This document shows, piece after piece, positions 8,717-17,920 of a stretch of DNA of 53,197 nucleotides. The DNA comes from Alphaproteobacteria bacterium (GTDB lineage Bacteria > Pseudomonadota > Alphaproteobacteria > Micropepsales > Micropepsaceae). A program made the position numbers and the translations under genes. The notes below the pieces were generated by a model. It was not told the origin of the DNA. It was given only the letters and a program-made list of their open reading frames with translations, and searched no databases. Each line of letters starts with the position of its first letter. The stretch's first letter is position 1. The DNA lies in the NCBI GenBank assembly GCA_023259375.1, contig JAHFQC010000010.1, forward strand, positions 23,149 to 76,345, in the 5' to 3' direction.

Positions 8717-8973
8717 CGCGTTCCCATCCCGGTTTTGTCACAATCGGTATTGGGGTGAGCCTGAGCGCATGGTTACCGAATCGAAAGCTGGTAGTTCCGC
8801 GTACGGAGAGTTTGTCAATCATAGTGGGGATTTTCCGGTGTTGCTGCGCACTGAAAAATTCTCGCGATGATTCAAGCGTCAACGCAAAACGGAAGCCGTC
8901 CGTGTACGGCGAAAACACTTAATGCGTGCCGTTTCATTTTGGGACGACGTTGATTTATGCCGGGACTGCGGCT

Positions 8974-10053
8974 TTATGAGAACACCGCTTCGGCGCGCTG
9001 CGCAGCGGAAAACGCTGTCTCAGAAATGTCGGTGTCCAAAATTTCGCCCGATTTCAGCACCAGCGGTCGCATGTCGGCGCCGAGGAACCTGGCGTGGTGG
9101 AGCTGCGCACCCTTGAAGCGCACGCCGCGAAGATCGGCGGCTTCGAAACTTGCGCCGCGCAAGTCGGCCCCTTCGAAATTGGCGCCTTGCAGTTCGGTGC
9201 AGGAAAAGTCCACGCCGGCTGCAATGGCGTCTTTTGCTGAAATTGCTGTGAGCTTGTACTTGCCGATCTGTGCCGCCACGGGGCGCAGGTCCATACCGTC
9301 CAGTACGGCAAAGCTGCCGCGCTGCGCATCGGACTCGATCCAGTGCTGATGGGATGACAGCCGGAAAAGGATCTGCGTTCGGGCCGCAATCGCCTCGCTC
9401 GTCGGCGGCAGGATGCAATCCTTGAACGCCTCGGGCGGAAGCTGCATCTCCTCGATATCGATGTCGGTCAGGACCGCGTCCTTGAGAATGACCCCGCTCA
9501 TCTGCGCGCCCTTGAATTTGGTGCCGACGATCATGGCGCCTGTGAAATCGGCGCCCCGGAGATTGGCGCCTTCGAACGTCGCGCCGTTGAGCGAGCAGTA
9601 GCTGAAATCGACGCCTGTTGCCGACCCGTTGCGGTCGATCACGGCCTCGACGCCGGCATTGTTCTTAAGCAGCCGTCCCGATCGGAAATCGACTCCGTCG
9701 AGCCGCGCGTGGCTGAGATTGGAGCCATTGAGGATGACGCCGCGCATATCGGCTTTGGCGAAATTGGTGTGGCGTGCATCGACGTTGCACATTTCGCAGC
9801 AATAAAGCGTCGCTTCCGAGAAGTTGCTGAATTTGAGGTTCGACGCCGTCAGCGTGGCGCCGGAAAGATCGGCCTTCGCCAGCATGCAATTCGACAAGTC
9901 GGCTTGCGCCAGAAAACGGGAGATCAGTGTGGCCCGACGCCCTCCGCGGGCATTGGCCAGGAACGCCTTATGCTCCATGAGAATGAGGTCGCGTTCACCG
10001 GGATTCAGTGTGCTGAGCCCGCGATGATTATCGAGTTTGGCGGCAGACGACAC
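8974..10053 (-). CDS. Pentapeptide-repeat protein
   Basis: A 359-residue protein built of A(D/N)LxG-type pentapeptides arranged in at least three blocks (about residues 48-115, 145-200 and 290-335), for example LSNCMLAKADLSGATL, ANLRGADFTGAMI and GADLRGASFEAADLRG. These fold as right-handed quadrilateral beta helices that usually mediate protein contacts; some mimic DNA and protect gyrase, but nothing here proves that role. Between the second and third blocks lies a non-repeat segment of about 80 residues. No signal peptide or membrane span is visible. The start is a GTG at 10053 with GGAG about 12 bases upstream; the next in-frame Met is residue 26. It is divergent from the TetR/Sel1 fusion gene, with 93 bases between them. 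Confidence 0.88.
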   Translation of the reverse strand: MSSAAKLDNHRGLSTLNPGERDLILMEHKAFLANARGGRRATLISRFLAQADLSNCMLAKADLSGATLTASNLKFSNFSEATLYCCEMCNVDARHTNFAKADMRGVILNGSNLSHARLDGVDFRSGRLLKNNAGVEAVIDRNGSATGVDFSYCSLNGATFEGANLRGADFTGAMIVGTKFKGAQMSGVILKDAVLTDIDIEEMQLPPEAFKDCILPPTSEAIAARTQILFRLSSHQHWIESDAQRGSFAVLDGMDLRPVAAQIGKYKLTAISAKDAIAAGVDFSCTELQGANFEGADLRGASFEAADLRGVRFKGAQLHHARFLGADMRPLVLKSGEILDTDISETAFSAAQRAEAVFS

Positions 10054-10146
10054 GGGAAAGGCACTCCGGTTAGGGGCAACTCTTTCTCAGAGGAAAGCCA
10101 ACGTAGAGAATCCTGCTTAATGCCGTGTTGACGTTTCAATCCCACA

Positions 10147-11961
10147 ATGTCCGGTAACGGAATTGTTTACCGCTTTCCTAACTCGATATTTGGGCCAATA
10201 CTTTCTTCACCAAGCCGGATCAGAGTAGGGGCGGACGTCAAGAGTCGGAAGCAATTGTCCGGCGTACAGACAAACAGCTTGGCACAGTTGAATGCCCGGA
10301 TGGCGATCATCGCCGCGGCCGAGGCGCTTTACCGGCGCAGCGGGCCTGATGCGGTGACTTTGAGCGCCGTCGCCCGTGAGGCGAATTTTGCCCGTGCGGT
10401 GATTTACGCGCATTTCGCGAGCCGGGAGGATTTGATCGCCATGGTAGCGCCTCCAGGTTCCTTGCCTGAGATGGCGCAGCCGGTGCCGGAACCGCCTCAG
10501 TCCGATCCGCACGTCGAGCCGCGGGAGCCTGCGCTGCTGCACGTCGAGCCGCACGTCGAGCCGCTGGAGCCCGTGCTGCTGCACGTCGAGCCGCGGGAGC
10601 CCGCGCTGTTACATACCGAGCCGCACGTCGAGGCGCCGGAGCCCGTGCAGCCGCATACCGAGCCGCTGGAACCCGCGCAGCCACAAAGCGAGGCGGAAAA
10701 CTACGACGCGCTGATGCGCGCCCAAGCCGACGCGCTGCAGGAAATCTCCAAGCAGGCGATTGTGCCGAAGCCTCGCACCGCGACCGATGTAGCGCTGGCG
10801 CGGCTCGATGCCCGTCTCAGCGTGACGGAAAAGTCGCTGCAAGCCCTCGAGCAGAAGATGGGCGAGCGGCTGAAAGGCCTCGACGTCGACACCGGCGCGC
10901 TGGCGGAGCGGCTGCACGGTCTGCGCCAGCGGCTGGAGAAGTTCGAGGAGAAACAGACCTTGGCGCTGGCTCAGGTCCGCCTCGATGTTCACAATCTTCG
11001 CAACGGCGTCGCACCGGCCGAACCCGTTTTGGTTGAGTTTTCGCATCCTGAGCCGGAGCCGCTGGTCGAGCCTGAAATGGCGGACGCGCCGGATGCCGAA
11101 ACCGAGCCTGTTGCAGTCGAACCAGGCGTTCGTGTCGCCGATTATCTGGTTTCGGCGCGGCGTGCGGCCAACGATGCGGCTGAACGGAGGGCGTCGCTGC
11201 CGGTGAGACGCAAACCCGCGTGGCTGCGCTTCCTGAGCAAGCGCCGGTGGGTGGTCCTGAGCGTGGCCGCGGTGCTGATCGGTTGGTTCGACGTCTATGT
11301 CTTTGCCCATTATCAGCCGGCGCGAGCTGATGTACCAGTTGCCGCCGCATCGGTTCGGTCGGCGACGGCCGCCCAACGGGACTGGAGCCCGCGGGCCCAG
11401 CTGGTCCGTGGATTGAAGTATATGAACGGCGTCGGTGTGCCGGTCGATCAAGGCAAGGCTCGGCTATGGATCGAGCGTGCGGCTCTGCGCGGCCAGCCGG
11501 TGGCGAAGAACCTGATGGGCGTGATGTATCAGACCGGCTCCGGCGTCGGCGCGAACATGCCGGTGGCGATCGGCTGGTACGAGGGCGCCGCCAAGTCGGG
11601 CAATCTCAAGGCGATGACCAATCTCGGCAAGCTCTACGCCGGTGGCTGGCCGCAAGGCACCGATTACGCCAAGGCGTCGGAGTGGTTTGCCAAGGCCGCT
11701 GCATTCGGCGATGTCGATGCCGCCTTCGATCTGGCGGTCCTCTACGAACGCGGCGAGGGCGTCGTGCGCAACGTGGCACAAGCCTACAAATGGTACGCAA
11801 TCGCCGCCCGTCAGGGCGACCGCAACGCCGCTGCTCGCGCCCAGACGCTGGCAACCGAACTGGTGCCGGAAGAGCGCGAAGCGGCCGATGTGGCGGCCAT
11901 GGCGTTCCACCCGGCGAAGATCAACGCCGCTGCCAACGAAACCCCGGCGACATCTGGCTAA
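10147..11961 (+). CDS. TetR-type HTH / His-Glu-Pro repeat / coiled coil / membrane / Sel1-repeat fusion protein
   Basis: A 604-residue protein with an unusual architecture, read directly from the sequence. Residues about 49-100 match a TetR N-terminal DNA-binding domain (AAEALYRRSGPDAVTLSAVA, then ARAVIYAHFASREDLIAMV). Residues about 115-180 are an imperfect repeat of HVEPREP / EPLEPV units. Residues about 215-285 look like a coiled coil, 290-330 are acidic and Pro-rich, a single membrane helix lies at about 367-388, and residues 415-560 carry about four Sel1/TPR-like repeats (RGLKYMNGVGVPVDQGKARL, then WYEGAAKSGNLKAMTNLGKL). The orientation implies a cytoplasmic HTH and periplasmic Sel1 repeats, a layout reminiscent of the polarity factor PodJ except for the HTH. 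The ATG at 10147 lacks a clear ribosome binding site; a TTG near 10255 is an alternative. No TetR ligand domain is present. Confidence 0.85.
   Translation: MSGNGIVYRFPNSIFGPILSSPSRIRVGADVKSRKQLSGVQTNSLAQLNARMAIIAAAEALYRRSGPDAVTLSAVAREANFARAVIYAHFASREDLIAMVAPPGSLPEMAQPVPEPPQSDPHVEPREPALLHVEPHVEPLEPVLLHVEPREPALLHTEPHVEAPEPVQPHTEPLEPAQPQSEAENYDALMRAQADALQEISKQAIVPKPRTATDVALARLDARLSVTEKSLQALEQKMGERLKGLDVDTGALAERLHGLRQRLEKFEEKQTLALAQVRLDVHNLRNGVAPAEPVLVEFSHPEPEPLVEPEMADAPDAETEPVAVEPGVRVADYLVSARRAANDAAERRASLPVRRKPAWLRFLSKRRWVVLSVAAVLIGWFDVYVFAHYQPARADVPVAAASVRSATAAQRDWSPRAQLVRGLKYMNGVGVPVDQGKARLWIERAALRGQPVAKNLMGVMYQTGSGVGANMPVAIGWYEGAAKSGNLKAMTNLGKLYAGGWPQGTDYAKASEWFAKAAAFGDVDAAFDLAVLYERGEGVVRNVAQAYKWYAIAARQGDRNAAARAQTLATELVPEEREAADVAAMAFHPAKINAAANETPATSG
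10501..10683 (+). repeat. Tandem imperfect repeats encoding His-Val-Glu-Pro / Leu-Glu-Pro units
   Basis: Within the fusion gene, blocks around CACGTCGAGCCGC and GAGCCCG recur about every 24-48 bases, producing a chain of HVEP, REPALL and LEPV peptides. The near-identity of the DNA copies indicates recent expansion by slippage or unequal exchange. Confidence 0.8.
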
Positions 11962-12001
11962 AGCAGCGGACTGCGAAACAGAGGGTCCGCCGCTCTAACG
12001 C

Positions 12002-12529
12002 TCAGGCCGTGACCGGCTCGGCCGGTGCTTTCGGATCGGGACCATATTGGTTCGGACCGACTGTTCCCGGCTGGACCCAGAAATAGACCAGCACCGCCGC
12101 GACGACGAGCGTTGCCAGACCGACCAAGGTCATCAGGCCGCCGAACATCACGATGCCGGCAGAGGCGGCATAGGGATTGTACCCGTACGGGCTGATGACG
12201 GTGGCGGTGTAGGTGAACGCCATGATCACGGTCAGCACCATCATAAGCGCGTAAAGGCCGGCGGAGACCCACACCAGCTTGCCATTGCGGCCGGTGTCCT
12301 GGAGGCGGCGAATGCCGAGGCCGGTCATCGGCAGCAGCAGAGCCAGACCGACCAGTGGACGCAGCAGGCCGGTGCTGAGGATGACATCGATGATCGAAGC
12401 GACGATGCTCACCACCACTGCGGCGAGGACGAAATACCAGAACTCCTGGCGGCGAGCCCGCCCCTTCACGTCGAAATAGTGCTCAGTGAGATTACGGCGG
12501 AAGACTTCGATAACGGCTTGCGGATCCAT
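12002..12529 (-). CDS. DUF805 family membrane protein
   Basis: A 175-residue inner-membrane protein of the DUF805 family, whose function is unknown. Family hallmarks are the N-terminal GRARRQEFWYFVL motif, RRLQDTGRNGKLVW after the second membrane helix, and a C-terminal GPNQYGPDP motif. Four hydrophobic helices are visible. The start at 12529 is chosen over an upstream in-frame ATG (12556) because AAGGGGA lies at ideal distance. It converges on the TetR/Sel1 gene and is divergent from argC; the 134 bases between it and argC presumably hold both promoters. Confidence 0.92.
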   Translation of the reverse strand: MDPQAVIEVFRRNLTEHYFDVKGRARRQEFWYFVLAAVVVSIVASIIDVILSTGLLRPLVGLALLLPMTGLGIRRLQDTGRNGKLVWVSAGLYALMMVLTVIMAFTYTATVISPYGYNPYAASAGIVMFGGLMTLVGLATLVVAAVLVYFWVQPGTVGPNQYGPDPKAPAEPVTA

Positions 12530-12663
12530 TTTTTCCCCTTTCGCACAGTGCTCCATGGTTTGTGCAAATCAGCCCTGGGTTGAAATTATGCCGCTACCGG
12601 GGCTTGTCAACGCCGTCGTTGCGAGTAGAAGGGGCCCGAATTCAGCATAGGACAAAGGGTACA

Positions 12664-13605
12664 GTGGCTAAGGTTTTCATCGACGGCGCAGCAGGAACGA
12701 CAGGTCTCGAGATCCGCGAGCGGCTGTCCGGGCGACGCGATCTGACGGTCGTGCAGCTCGGCGATGCCGATCGCAAGGATGCCAAGGCACGTGCGCGCGC
12801 CCTCAATGATGCCGATCTTGTGGTGCTGTGCCTGCCGGACGATGCCGCGCGCGAAGCCGTGTCGCTGATCGAAAATCCGGCCGTCCGGGTGGTCGATGCC
12901 TCGACGGCCCATCGCACCGCCGCGGGCTGGACCTACGGCTTTCCCGAGCTCGAACCCGGCCAGCGCGAGAAAATCGCGACCTCCAAGCGCGTATCCAATC
13001 CGGGCTGCTGGGCGACGGCGTTCGTTTCGCTAGTGCGTCCGCTGGTGCGCGCCGGCGTGCTGCCGGTGGATTTTCCGGTGAGCGCCAACGGCGTCTCCGG
13101 CTATTCGGGCGGCGGCCGCAAGATGGTCGAGGAGTTCGAGAAGAAAGATCAGCCCGGCTACACCGAGACGGTCGTACGCAATTACGCGCTGACGCTCATG
13201 CACAAGCATCTGCCCGAGATGATGGCTCATACCGGTCTCGCGCATACGCCTGTATTCGCGCCGTTCGTCGGCCGCTTCTATCGCGGCATGCTGGTGGAAG
13301 TGCCGCTGGCGCTGTGGGCCTTGCCGGGCGTGCCGTCGTCGGCCGATCTGCATCGCGTTCTGGCGGATGCCTATGCCGGCGAGGCGTTGGTCGAAGTGGC
13401 GTCGGCCGATACCAAAGCGGCGAACCTTGACGCCGAAGCGCTCAAAGGCACCAACAAGCTCAAGCTGTTCGTCTTCGGCAACGATGCGAGCGGGCAGGCG
13501 CGCCTGGTGGCGTTGCTCGACAACCTCGGCAAAGGCGCTGGCGGCGCGGCGGTGCAGAACCTGAACATCATGCTCGGTCTGCCTGAAACCACCGGTCTTC
13601 TCTGA
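12664..13605 (+). CDS. argC: N-acetyl-gamma-glutamyl-phosphate reductase, type 2 (ArgC)
   Basis: ArgC reduces N-acetyl-glutamyl 5-phosphate to the semialdehyde with NADPH, the third step of arginine synthesis. The 313-residue length and features place it in the shorter type 2 branch: Rossmann motif VFIDGAAGTTGLEI at the N-terminus, FPELEPG in the middle, the catalytic Cys in SNPGCWATAF, and SANGVSGYSGGGRKM. The GTG at 12664, with AAAGGG a few bases upstream, starts right at the conserved region; the frame is open further upstream but carries no family sequence. The gene stands alone, with no other arg gene in the window. Confidence 0.95.
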   Translation: MAKVFIDGAAGTTGLEIRERLSGRRDLTVVQLGDADRKDAKARARALNDADLVVLCLPDDAAREAVSLIENPAVRVVDASTAHRTAAGWTYGFPELEPGQREKIATSKRVSNPGCWATAFVSLVRPLVRAGVLPVDFPVSANGVSGYSGGGRKMVEEFEKKDQPGYTETVVRNYALTLMHKHLPEMMAHTGLAHTPVFAPFVGRFYRGMLVEVPLALWALPGVPSSADLHRVLADAYAGEALVEVASADTKAANLDAEALKGTNKLKLFVFGNDASGQARLVALLDNLGKGAGGAAVQNLNIMLGLPETTGLL

Positions 13606-13892
13606 CCGGTTCCAACCCGGAACTGGGCGCTCAAATCGGGTGTTTGGCAAAGCATCGCACCCGGGCTGAGCGCTCTTCCGGCTGACACTGTCATATGCTG
13701 GCGTAAGCGCACGGCGGTCGCGTGATTCGTCCGATTCCGCGCCGAAACGGTGCTAATCTGCTGCGACATTATAGGTCGCAACGTCCAGTTTATCACCGAT
13801 TTCATGCCTTTGCGGGGGTATGACGGCTTGGAACGGACAAAGCGGCCTTGTATATGGCAAACCGGTGCCAACAAGGCATCCAGGAGCACTCC

Positions 13893-15206
13893 ATGACGCT
13901 GGGCGTTCGCAAGATGAAATTACTGGGCGTTGCCGCTGTGGCTCTTCTCGCGATGGGTGCTTCCGGCTGCTCGAGCCTGCCGACGGTCCCCGATTGGGTC
14001 GACCCCACCACATGGTTTGGCGGCAGCGACGAGCCTGTCGACAACACGCAGACGCCCGATCTCGCCAGCGTGCCCGATAAGCCTGCGACGCCCGCTGCGG
14101 ACGAGCAGCATCAGGTCGCGGAGTCGCTGGCCGGTGCTCGCGACAACGCGAAATATAGCGCCGAAGCCTTGCGCGGTGGAGCCGAACCGGCCGCTGCGCC
14201 GCCGCCCGATCTCCCGGCGGAAAAAGTCGCCGAGGCGCCGGTAGCAGCGCCCAAGCCCAAGGCGCCCGTCGTTGCTGCACCGCCTCCGGCCGCTCCGGTC
14301 GACCGTTCGCTGGCCGCCGATCCGACTGGAACGACCGCGGCAGGAACCTTGCCGCCGCCGCCCGCTGGTGCGCCCGTCGTAGCGACTGCTGCCGCGCCCG
14401 AGCCGGTGAAGACTGCCGATTTGCCCGAACCCGCGCCGGTCAAGCCCGCCAAGACCAAGAAGGTCAAGCCGGTCCAGATGGCCGAGGCCGCTCCGCCGCC
14501 GCGCGTTGCTCCCGAGCCGCAAGCGGTCCCGCAGACCCCGGTCGCCAGCATTTCGCCGAGCGATGCCGAACTCGGTTTCAAGCCGTCGAGCGCGCCGCCG
14601 CTGGATGCTTCGGTATCGCAATTCGTGGCCGCGCCGATCGTCGATCATTACCGCGCCACCGCATCGAGCGCCGGCATGCGGAGCAGTGGATCGAGCTACG
14701 CCACACCCCGTCACAAGGTTGCCCGCCATCGCGCCAAGCCGGCCGATGTCGCCATGGGCGGTCCGGAAAAGATGGAAGGTAAGGTCGTCGCCAATCTGGA
14801 TACGCTCGGTTCGGCGTCTGCGGCGCAGCCGGCCATGGCGAACGTCAATGGCGCCAATGCCGTCGTCTATTTCCCCGGCGACGGGGTTGCGCTGAATCCG
14901 GCGGCTAAGCTGCAGATCCGCGCTGCCGCGGAGCAGTTCAAGTCGTCCGGCGGGCAGGGCTATGTCCGCGTGATCGGCCATTCGTCCAGCCGCACGGCCA
15001 ACATGTCGGCCGAGAAGCACCTGGAGATCATCTTCAAGAAGTCGCAGGACCGCGCCAACGCCGTGGCCCGGGAGCTGATCCGTGCCGGAGTTCCGGCCGA
15101 CAAGGTGCTGGTCGAGGCCGTCGGCGACACCCAGCCGGTCTTCTACGAATCCATGCCCAAGGGTGAGGACGGCAACCGCCGCGCCGAGATTTTCCTCCAA
15201 GGCTGA
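13893..15206 (+). CDS. OmpA-family lipoprotein with long Pro/Ala linker
   Basis: A 437-residue outer-membrane or periplasmic lipoprotein. The N-terminus is a lipoprotein signal (KLLGVAAVALLAMGASGC), with lipidation expected on the Cys near residue 27. A roughly 250-residue linker very rich in Pro, Ala and Lys could span the periplasm. The C-terminal ~115 residues match an OmpA-type peptidoglycan-binding domain (YVRVIGHSSS, SQDRANAVARELIRAGVP, VEAVGDTQPV and NRRAEIFL). The start at 13893 is supported by AGGAG 6 bases upstream. The stretch 13606-13892 before it holds no gene and presumably its promoter. It probably links envelope and cell wall. Confidence 0.88.
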   Translation: MTLGVRKMKLLGVAAVALLAMGASGCSSLPTVPDWVDPTTWFGGSDEPVDNTQTPDLASVPDKPATPAADEQHQVAESLAGARDNAKYSAEALRGGAEPAAAPPPDLPAEKVAEAPVAAPKPKAPVVAAPPPAAPVDRSLAADPTGTTAAGTLPPPPAGAPVVATAAAPEPVKTADLPEPAPVKPAKTKKVKPVQMAEAAPPPRVAPEPQAVPQTPVASISPSDAELGFKPSSAPPLDASVSQFVAAPIVDHYRATASSAGMRSSGSSYATPRHKVARHRAKPADVAMGGPEKMEGKVVANLDTLGSASAAQPAMANVNGANAVVYFPGDGVALNPAAKLQIRAAAEQFKSSGGQGYVRVIGHSSSRTANMSAEKHLEIIFKKSQDRANAVARELIRAGVPADKVLVEAVGDTQPVFYESMPKGEDGNRRAEIFLQG

Positions 15207-15375
15207 GCCTTGCGGGTCAGGAAATTGCGTCAGACAGCGTCAGCGCGCACCTCGTGCGCGAGATTGGCGCAACACGCCATATCAAAAATGTCTCCAGAGC
15301 CATTGACGCGGCGCGCAAACTGCCGTGTTTTGCAACCCGGTAATCCCCTAGGAGATGGTTCACACCTGTAATTCC

Positions 15376-16587
15376 ATGCAAACCGACTTCCACCGCATCA
15401 AGCGCCTGCCGCCCTATGTCTTCGAAGAAGTGAATAGGTTGAAGGCTCAAGCGCGAGCGGCGGGCGACGACATCATCGATTTCGGCATGGGCAACCCCGA
15501 TATGCCGACCCCCAAGCACATCGTCGACAAGCTCTGCGAAGTCGCGCACGATCCCAAGTCGAACCGCTATTCGGCCTCGCGCGGCATCAAGGGCCTGCGC
15601 CGGGCGATGGCGGCCTATTACGACCGCCGTTTCGGCGTGAAGATCGATCCCGACACCGAAGTGATCGCCACCCTCGGCTCGAAGGAAGGCTTCGCCAACC
15701 TCGCTGCTGCGATCACCGCGCCGGGCGACGTCGTGCTGGTGCCGAACCCGGCCTATCCGATCCACGCCTTCGGCTTCATCATCGCGGGGGCTGCCATCCG
15801 GCACATCCCGGCGACCAATCCGGAAGAATATCTGCGTCAGGTCGACCGCGCCGCGCGCCACTCGATTCCGACGCCGCTGGCCGTGGTGGTCAACTATCCA
15901 TCCAATCCGACGGCGCAGGTGGTCGGGCTCGATTTCTACAAAGAGCTGCTCGCCATCGCCAAGAAGCACCAGATGTGGGTGCTGTCGGATCTCGCCTATG
16001 CCGATATCTATTTCGACATCGAGCCGCCGCCGTCGATCTTGCAGCTCGAAGGCGCCAAGGACATCTGCATCGAGTTCCAGTCGCTGTCCAAGACCTACGC
16101 GATGCCCGGCTGGCGCATGGGCTATGCCGCCGGCAACAAGACGCTGATCGCCGCCCTGGCGCGCATCAAGTCGTATCTCGACTACGGCGCCTATACGCCG
16201 ATCCAGGTCGCCGCGTCGGCCGCGCTGAACGGCCCGCAGGAATGCGTCGACGAGATCCGCGCCATCTACAAGTCGCGCCGTGACGTGCTGGTCGAAAGCA
16301 TGGGACGGTCGGGCTGGGAAATCGACGTCCCGCCGGCCTCAATGTTCGCCTGGGCCAAGCTGCCCGAGCAGTATCGCGAGCAGGGTTCGATGGAATTCGC
16401 CAAGCAGATCTTGAAGCACGCCAAGATCGCGGTGTCGCCCGGCATCGGTTTCGGCGAATACGGCGAAGGCTATGTCCGTATCGGCTTGGTCGAGAACGAG
16501 CATCGCATCCGTCAGGCGGCGCGCAACGTGAAGAAGTTCCTGTCGCTGCGCCTCAACGAACCACCAGAGCTGGATAATCCGAAATGA
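15376..16587 (+). CDS. PLP-dependent aminotransferase (AlaC / LL-diaminopimelate aminotransferase-like)
   Basis: A fold-type I class I/II aminotransferase of 403 residues, closely resembling E. coli AlaC (alanine-synthesising) along its whole length and often annotated as LL-diaminopimelate aminotransferase in alphaproteobacteria. Visible family parts are IDFGMGNPDMPTP, YSASRGIKGLRRAM, the PNPAYPIHAFGF loop, NYPSNPTAQV, and the PLP-lysine region QSLSKTYAMPGWRMGY. I start at ATG 15376 because the family begins at FHRIKRLPPYVFEEVN; an ATG at 15355 would add seven residues. Its stop overlaps the hom start (ATGA). The same order, aminotransferase-hom-glpX-recJ, is conserved in many alphaproteobacteria, so a role in amino acid synthesis is likely; the exact amino donor pair is not determined by sequence. 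Confidence 0.9.
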   Translation: MQTDFHRIKRLPPYVFEEVNRLKAQARAAGDDIIDFGMGNPDMPTPKHIVDKLCEVAHDPKSNRYSASRGIKGLRRAMAAYYDRRFGVKIDPDTEVIATLGSKEGFANLAAAITAPGDVVLVPNPAYPIHAFGFIIAGAAIRHIPATNPEEYLRQVDRAARHSIPTPLAVVVNYPSNPTAQVVGLDFYKELLAIAKKHQMWVLSDLAYADIYFDIEPPPSILQLEGAKDICIEFQSLSKTYAMPGWRMGYAAGNKTLIAALARIKSYLDYGAYTPIQVAASAALNGPQECVDEIRAIYKSRRDVLVESMGRSGWEIDVPPASMFAWAKLPEQYREQGSMEFAKQILKHAKIAVSPGIGFGEYGEGYVRIGLVENEHRIRQAARNVKKFLSLRLNEPPELDNPK

Positions 16588-17864
16588 ACGCAATGAAGAT
16601 CGGCATTGCCGGCCTCGGCACCGTAGGGGGCGGGGTCGCCAAAGGTTTGCGTGCGCACGGCGAGATGCTGGGCGCGCGCGCCGGCATGCCGCTCGAACTG
16701 GTCGCGGTGTGCGATCGCGATCCGGCCAAGCGCGCGGCGTTCGACGCGCCGGAGAAACTCGACGACATCAAGGCGTTGGCGGCGTCCAAGGCCGATCTCA
16801 TTGTCGAACTGATTGGCGGCGAGAACGGTGCCGCGCCGGCCCTCGTCGAAGCCGCGCTCAATGCCGGCAAGCATGTCGTCACCGCGAACAAGGCGATGAT
16901 GGCGCGCCATGGCGCCCGTCTGGCGGCGTTGGCCGAGAAGAACGGCCGGGCGTTGAAATTCGAAGCGGCGGTGGCGGGCGGCATTCCGATCGTCAAGTCA
17001 TTGCGCGAGAGCCTGATCGTCAACGGCGTTGCGGCGGTACGCGGCATCCTCAACGGCACCTGCAACTACATCCTGACTCAGATGGAAGCGACCGGCCGTA
17101 GCTTCGAGGATGTGCTGAAAGACGCGCAGGCGCTCGGTTATGCCGAAGCCGATCCCGAACTCGACGTCGGCGGCGGCGACACGGCGCACAAGCTCGCGCT
17201 TCTGACCGCGCTGGCGTTCGGCGTTGCGCCGGATCTCGACGCCGTTTCGGTGCAAGGCATCCGCGCCATCACGCCGGACGACATCGCATTTGCGCGCGAA
17301 TTCGGATACCGCATCAAATTACTTGGTGTGGCGCGAAAGACAGAGTCCGGCATAATTCAGCGCGTGCAGCCTTCGATGGTGCGGGCCGGTACGGCACTGG
17401 CCGATGTCGAAGGCGTGCTCAATGGTGTTGTTGTTAGCGCTAACGAAGCCGGTCCGTTCTTCTTTGAAGGCCGTGGAGCCGGTGAATTCCCGACTGCCAA
17501 CGCTGTCATCGCCGATATCGTGGATATCGGGCGCGGTAACATCGGTTCGGTTTTCGGCGTTCCCGCGACGTCACTGGCAGCGCTGTCACAAGCCCCCGCG
17601 GGTGGCGCATTGACTGCGTTTTATCTACGTTTCCAGGTGCTGGATGTGCCTGGCGTATTGGCGGAGATTGCAGGTCTTCTGGCGAAGTGGCGTGTTTCGA
17701 TCGAAAGCATGATCCAGCGCGGCCGTGCCCCCGGGGAAGCCGTATCGATTGTCATGATCACGCACGAAACGACCTACGCGGCCGTGGAGAGCGCGCTTCA
17801 GACGATTGCTGGATCAAGCCATGTGATCGCTCCACCGGTGATGATCCCGATGGAGGCCAAATAA
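16584..17864 (+). CDS. hom: Homoserine dehydrogenase
   Basis: Homoserine dehydrogenase reduces aspartate semialdehyde to homoserine, the branch point to threonine and methionine. The 426-residue protein has an NAD(P)-binding GIAGLGTVGGGVAKGL motif, the catalytic domain with FEAAVAGGIPIVKSLRE, GILNGTCNYIL and EADPELDVGGGDTAHKL, and a C-terminal ACT domain (about 345-425; FQVLDVPGVLAEIAGLL) that commonly mediates threonine feedback. The start overlaps the stop of the aminotransferase gene. glpX follows after 56 bases. From about 17300 onward local codon choice is slightly less GC-rich than at the start; I see no break in the frame. Confidence 0.97.
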   Translation: MNAMKIGIAGLGTVGGGVAKGLRAHGEMLGARAGMPLELVAVCDRDPAKRAAFDAPEKLDDIKALAASKADLIVELIGGENGAAPALVEAALNAGKHVVTANKAMMARHGARLAALAEKNGRALKFEAAVAGGIPIVKSLRESLIVNGVAAVRGILNGTCNYILTQMEATGRSFEDVLKDAQALGYAEADPELDVGGGDTAHKLALLTALAFGVAPDLDAVSVQGIRAITPDDIAFAREFGYRIKLLGVARKTESGIIQRVQPSMVRAGTALADVEGVLNGVVVSANEAGPFFFEGRGAGEFPTANAVIADIVDIGRGNIGSVFGVPATSLAALSQAPAGGALTAFYLRFQVLDVPGVLAEIAGLLAKWRVSIESMIQRGRAPGEAVSIVMITHETTYAAVESALQTIAGSSHVIAPPVMIPMEAK

Positions 17865-17920
17865 CTCTCCGCCGAAACGCGCGGCACCATTCCGGCGCCG
17901 CCTAAGACGGGAGTTGCATT

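Noticed and set aside
10501..10683. CRISPR-like direct repeats
   Set aside because: They are coding repeats in frame with no unique spacers.
13920..15200. Minus-strand open frame opposite the OmpA-family gene
   Set aside because: Mirror image of the Pro/Ala linker; the real gene has a signal peptide, lipobox, ribosome binding site and OmpA domain.
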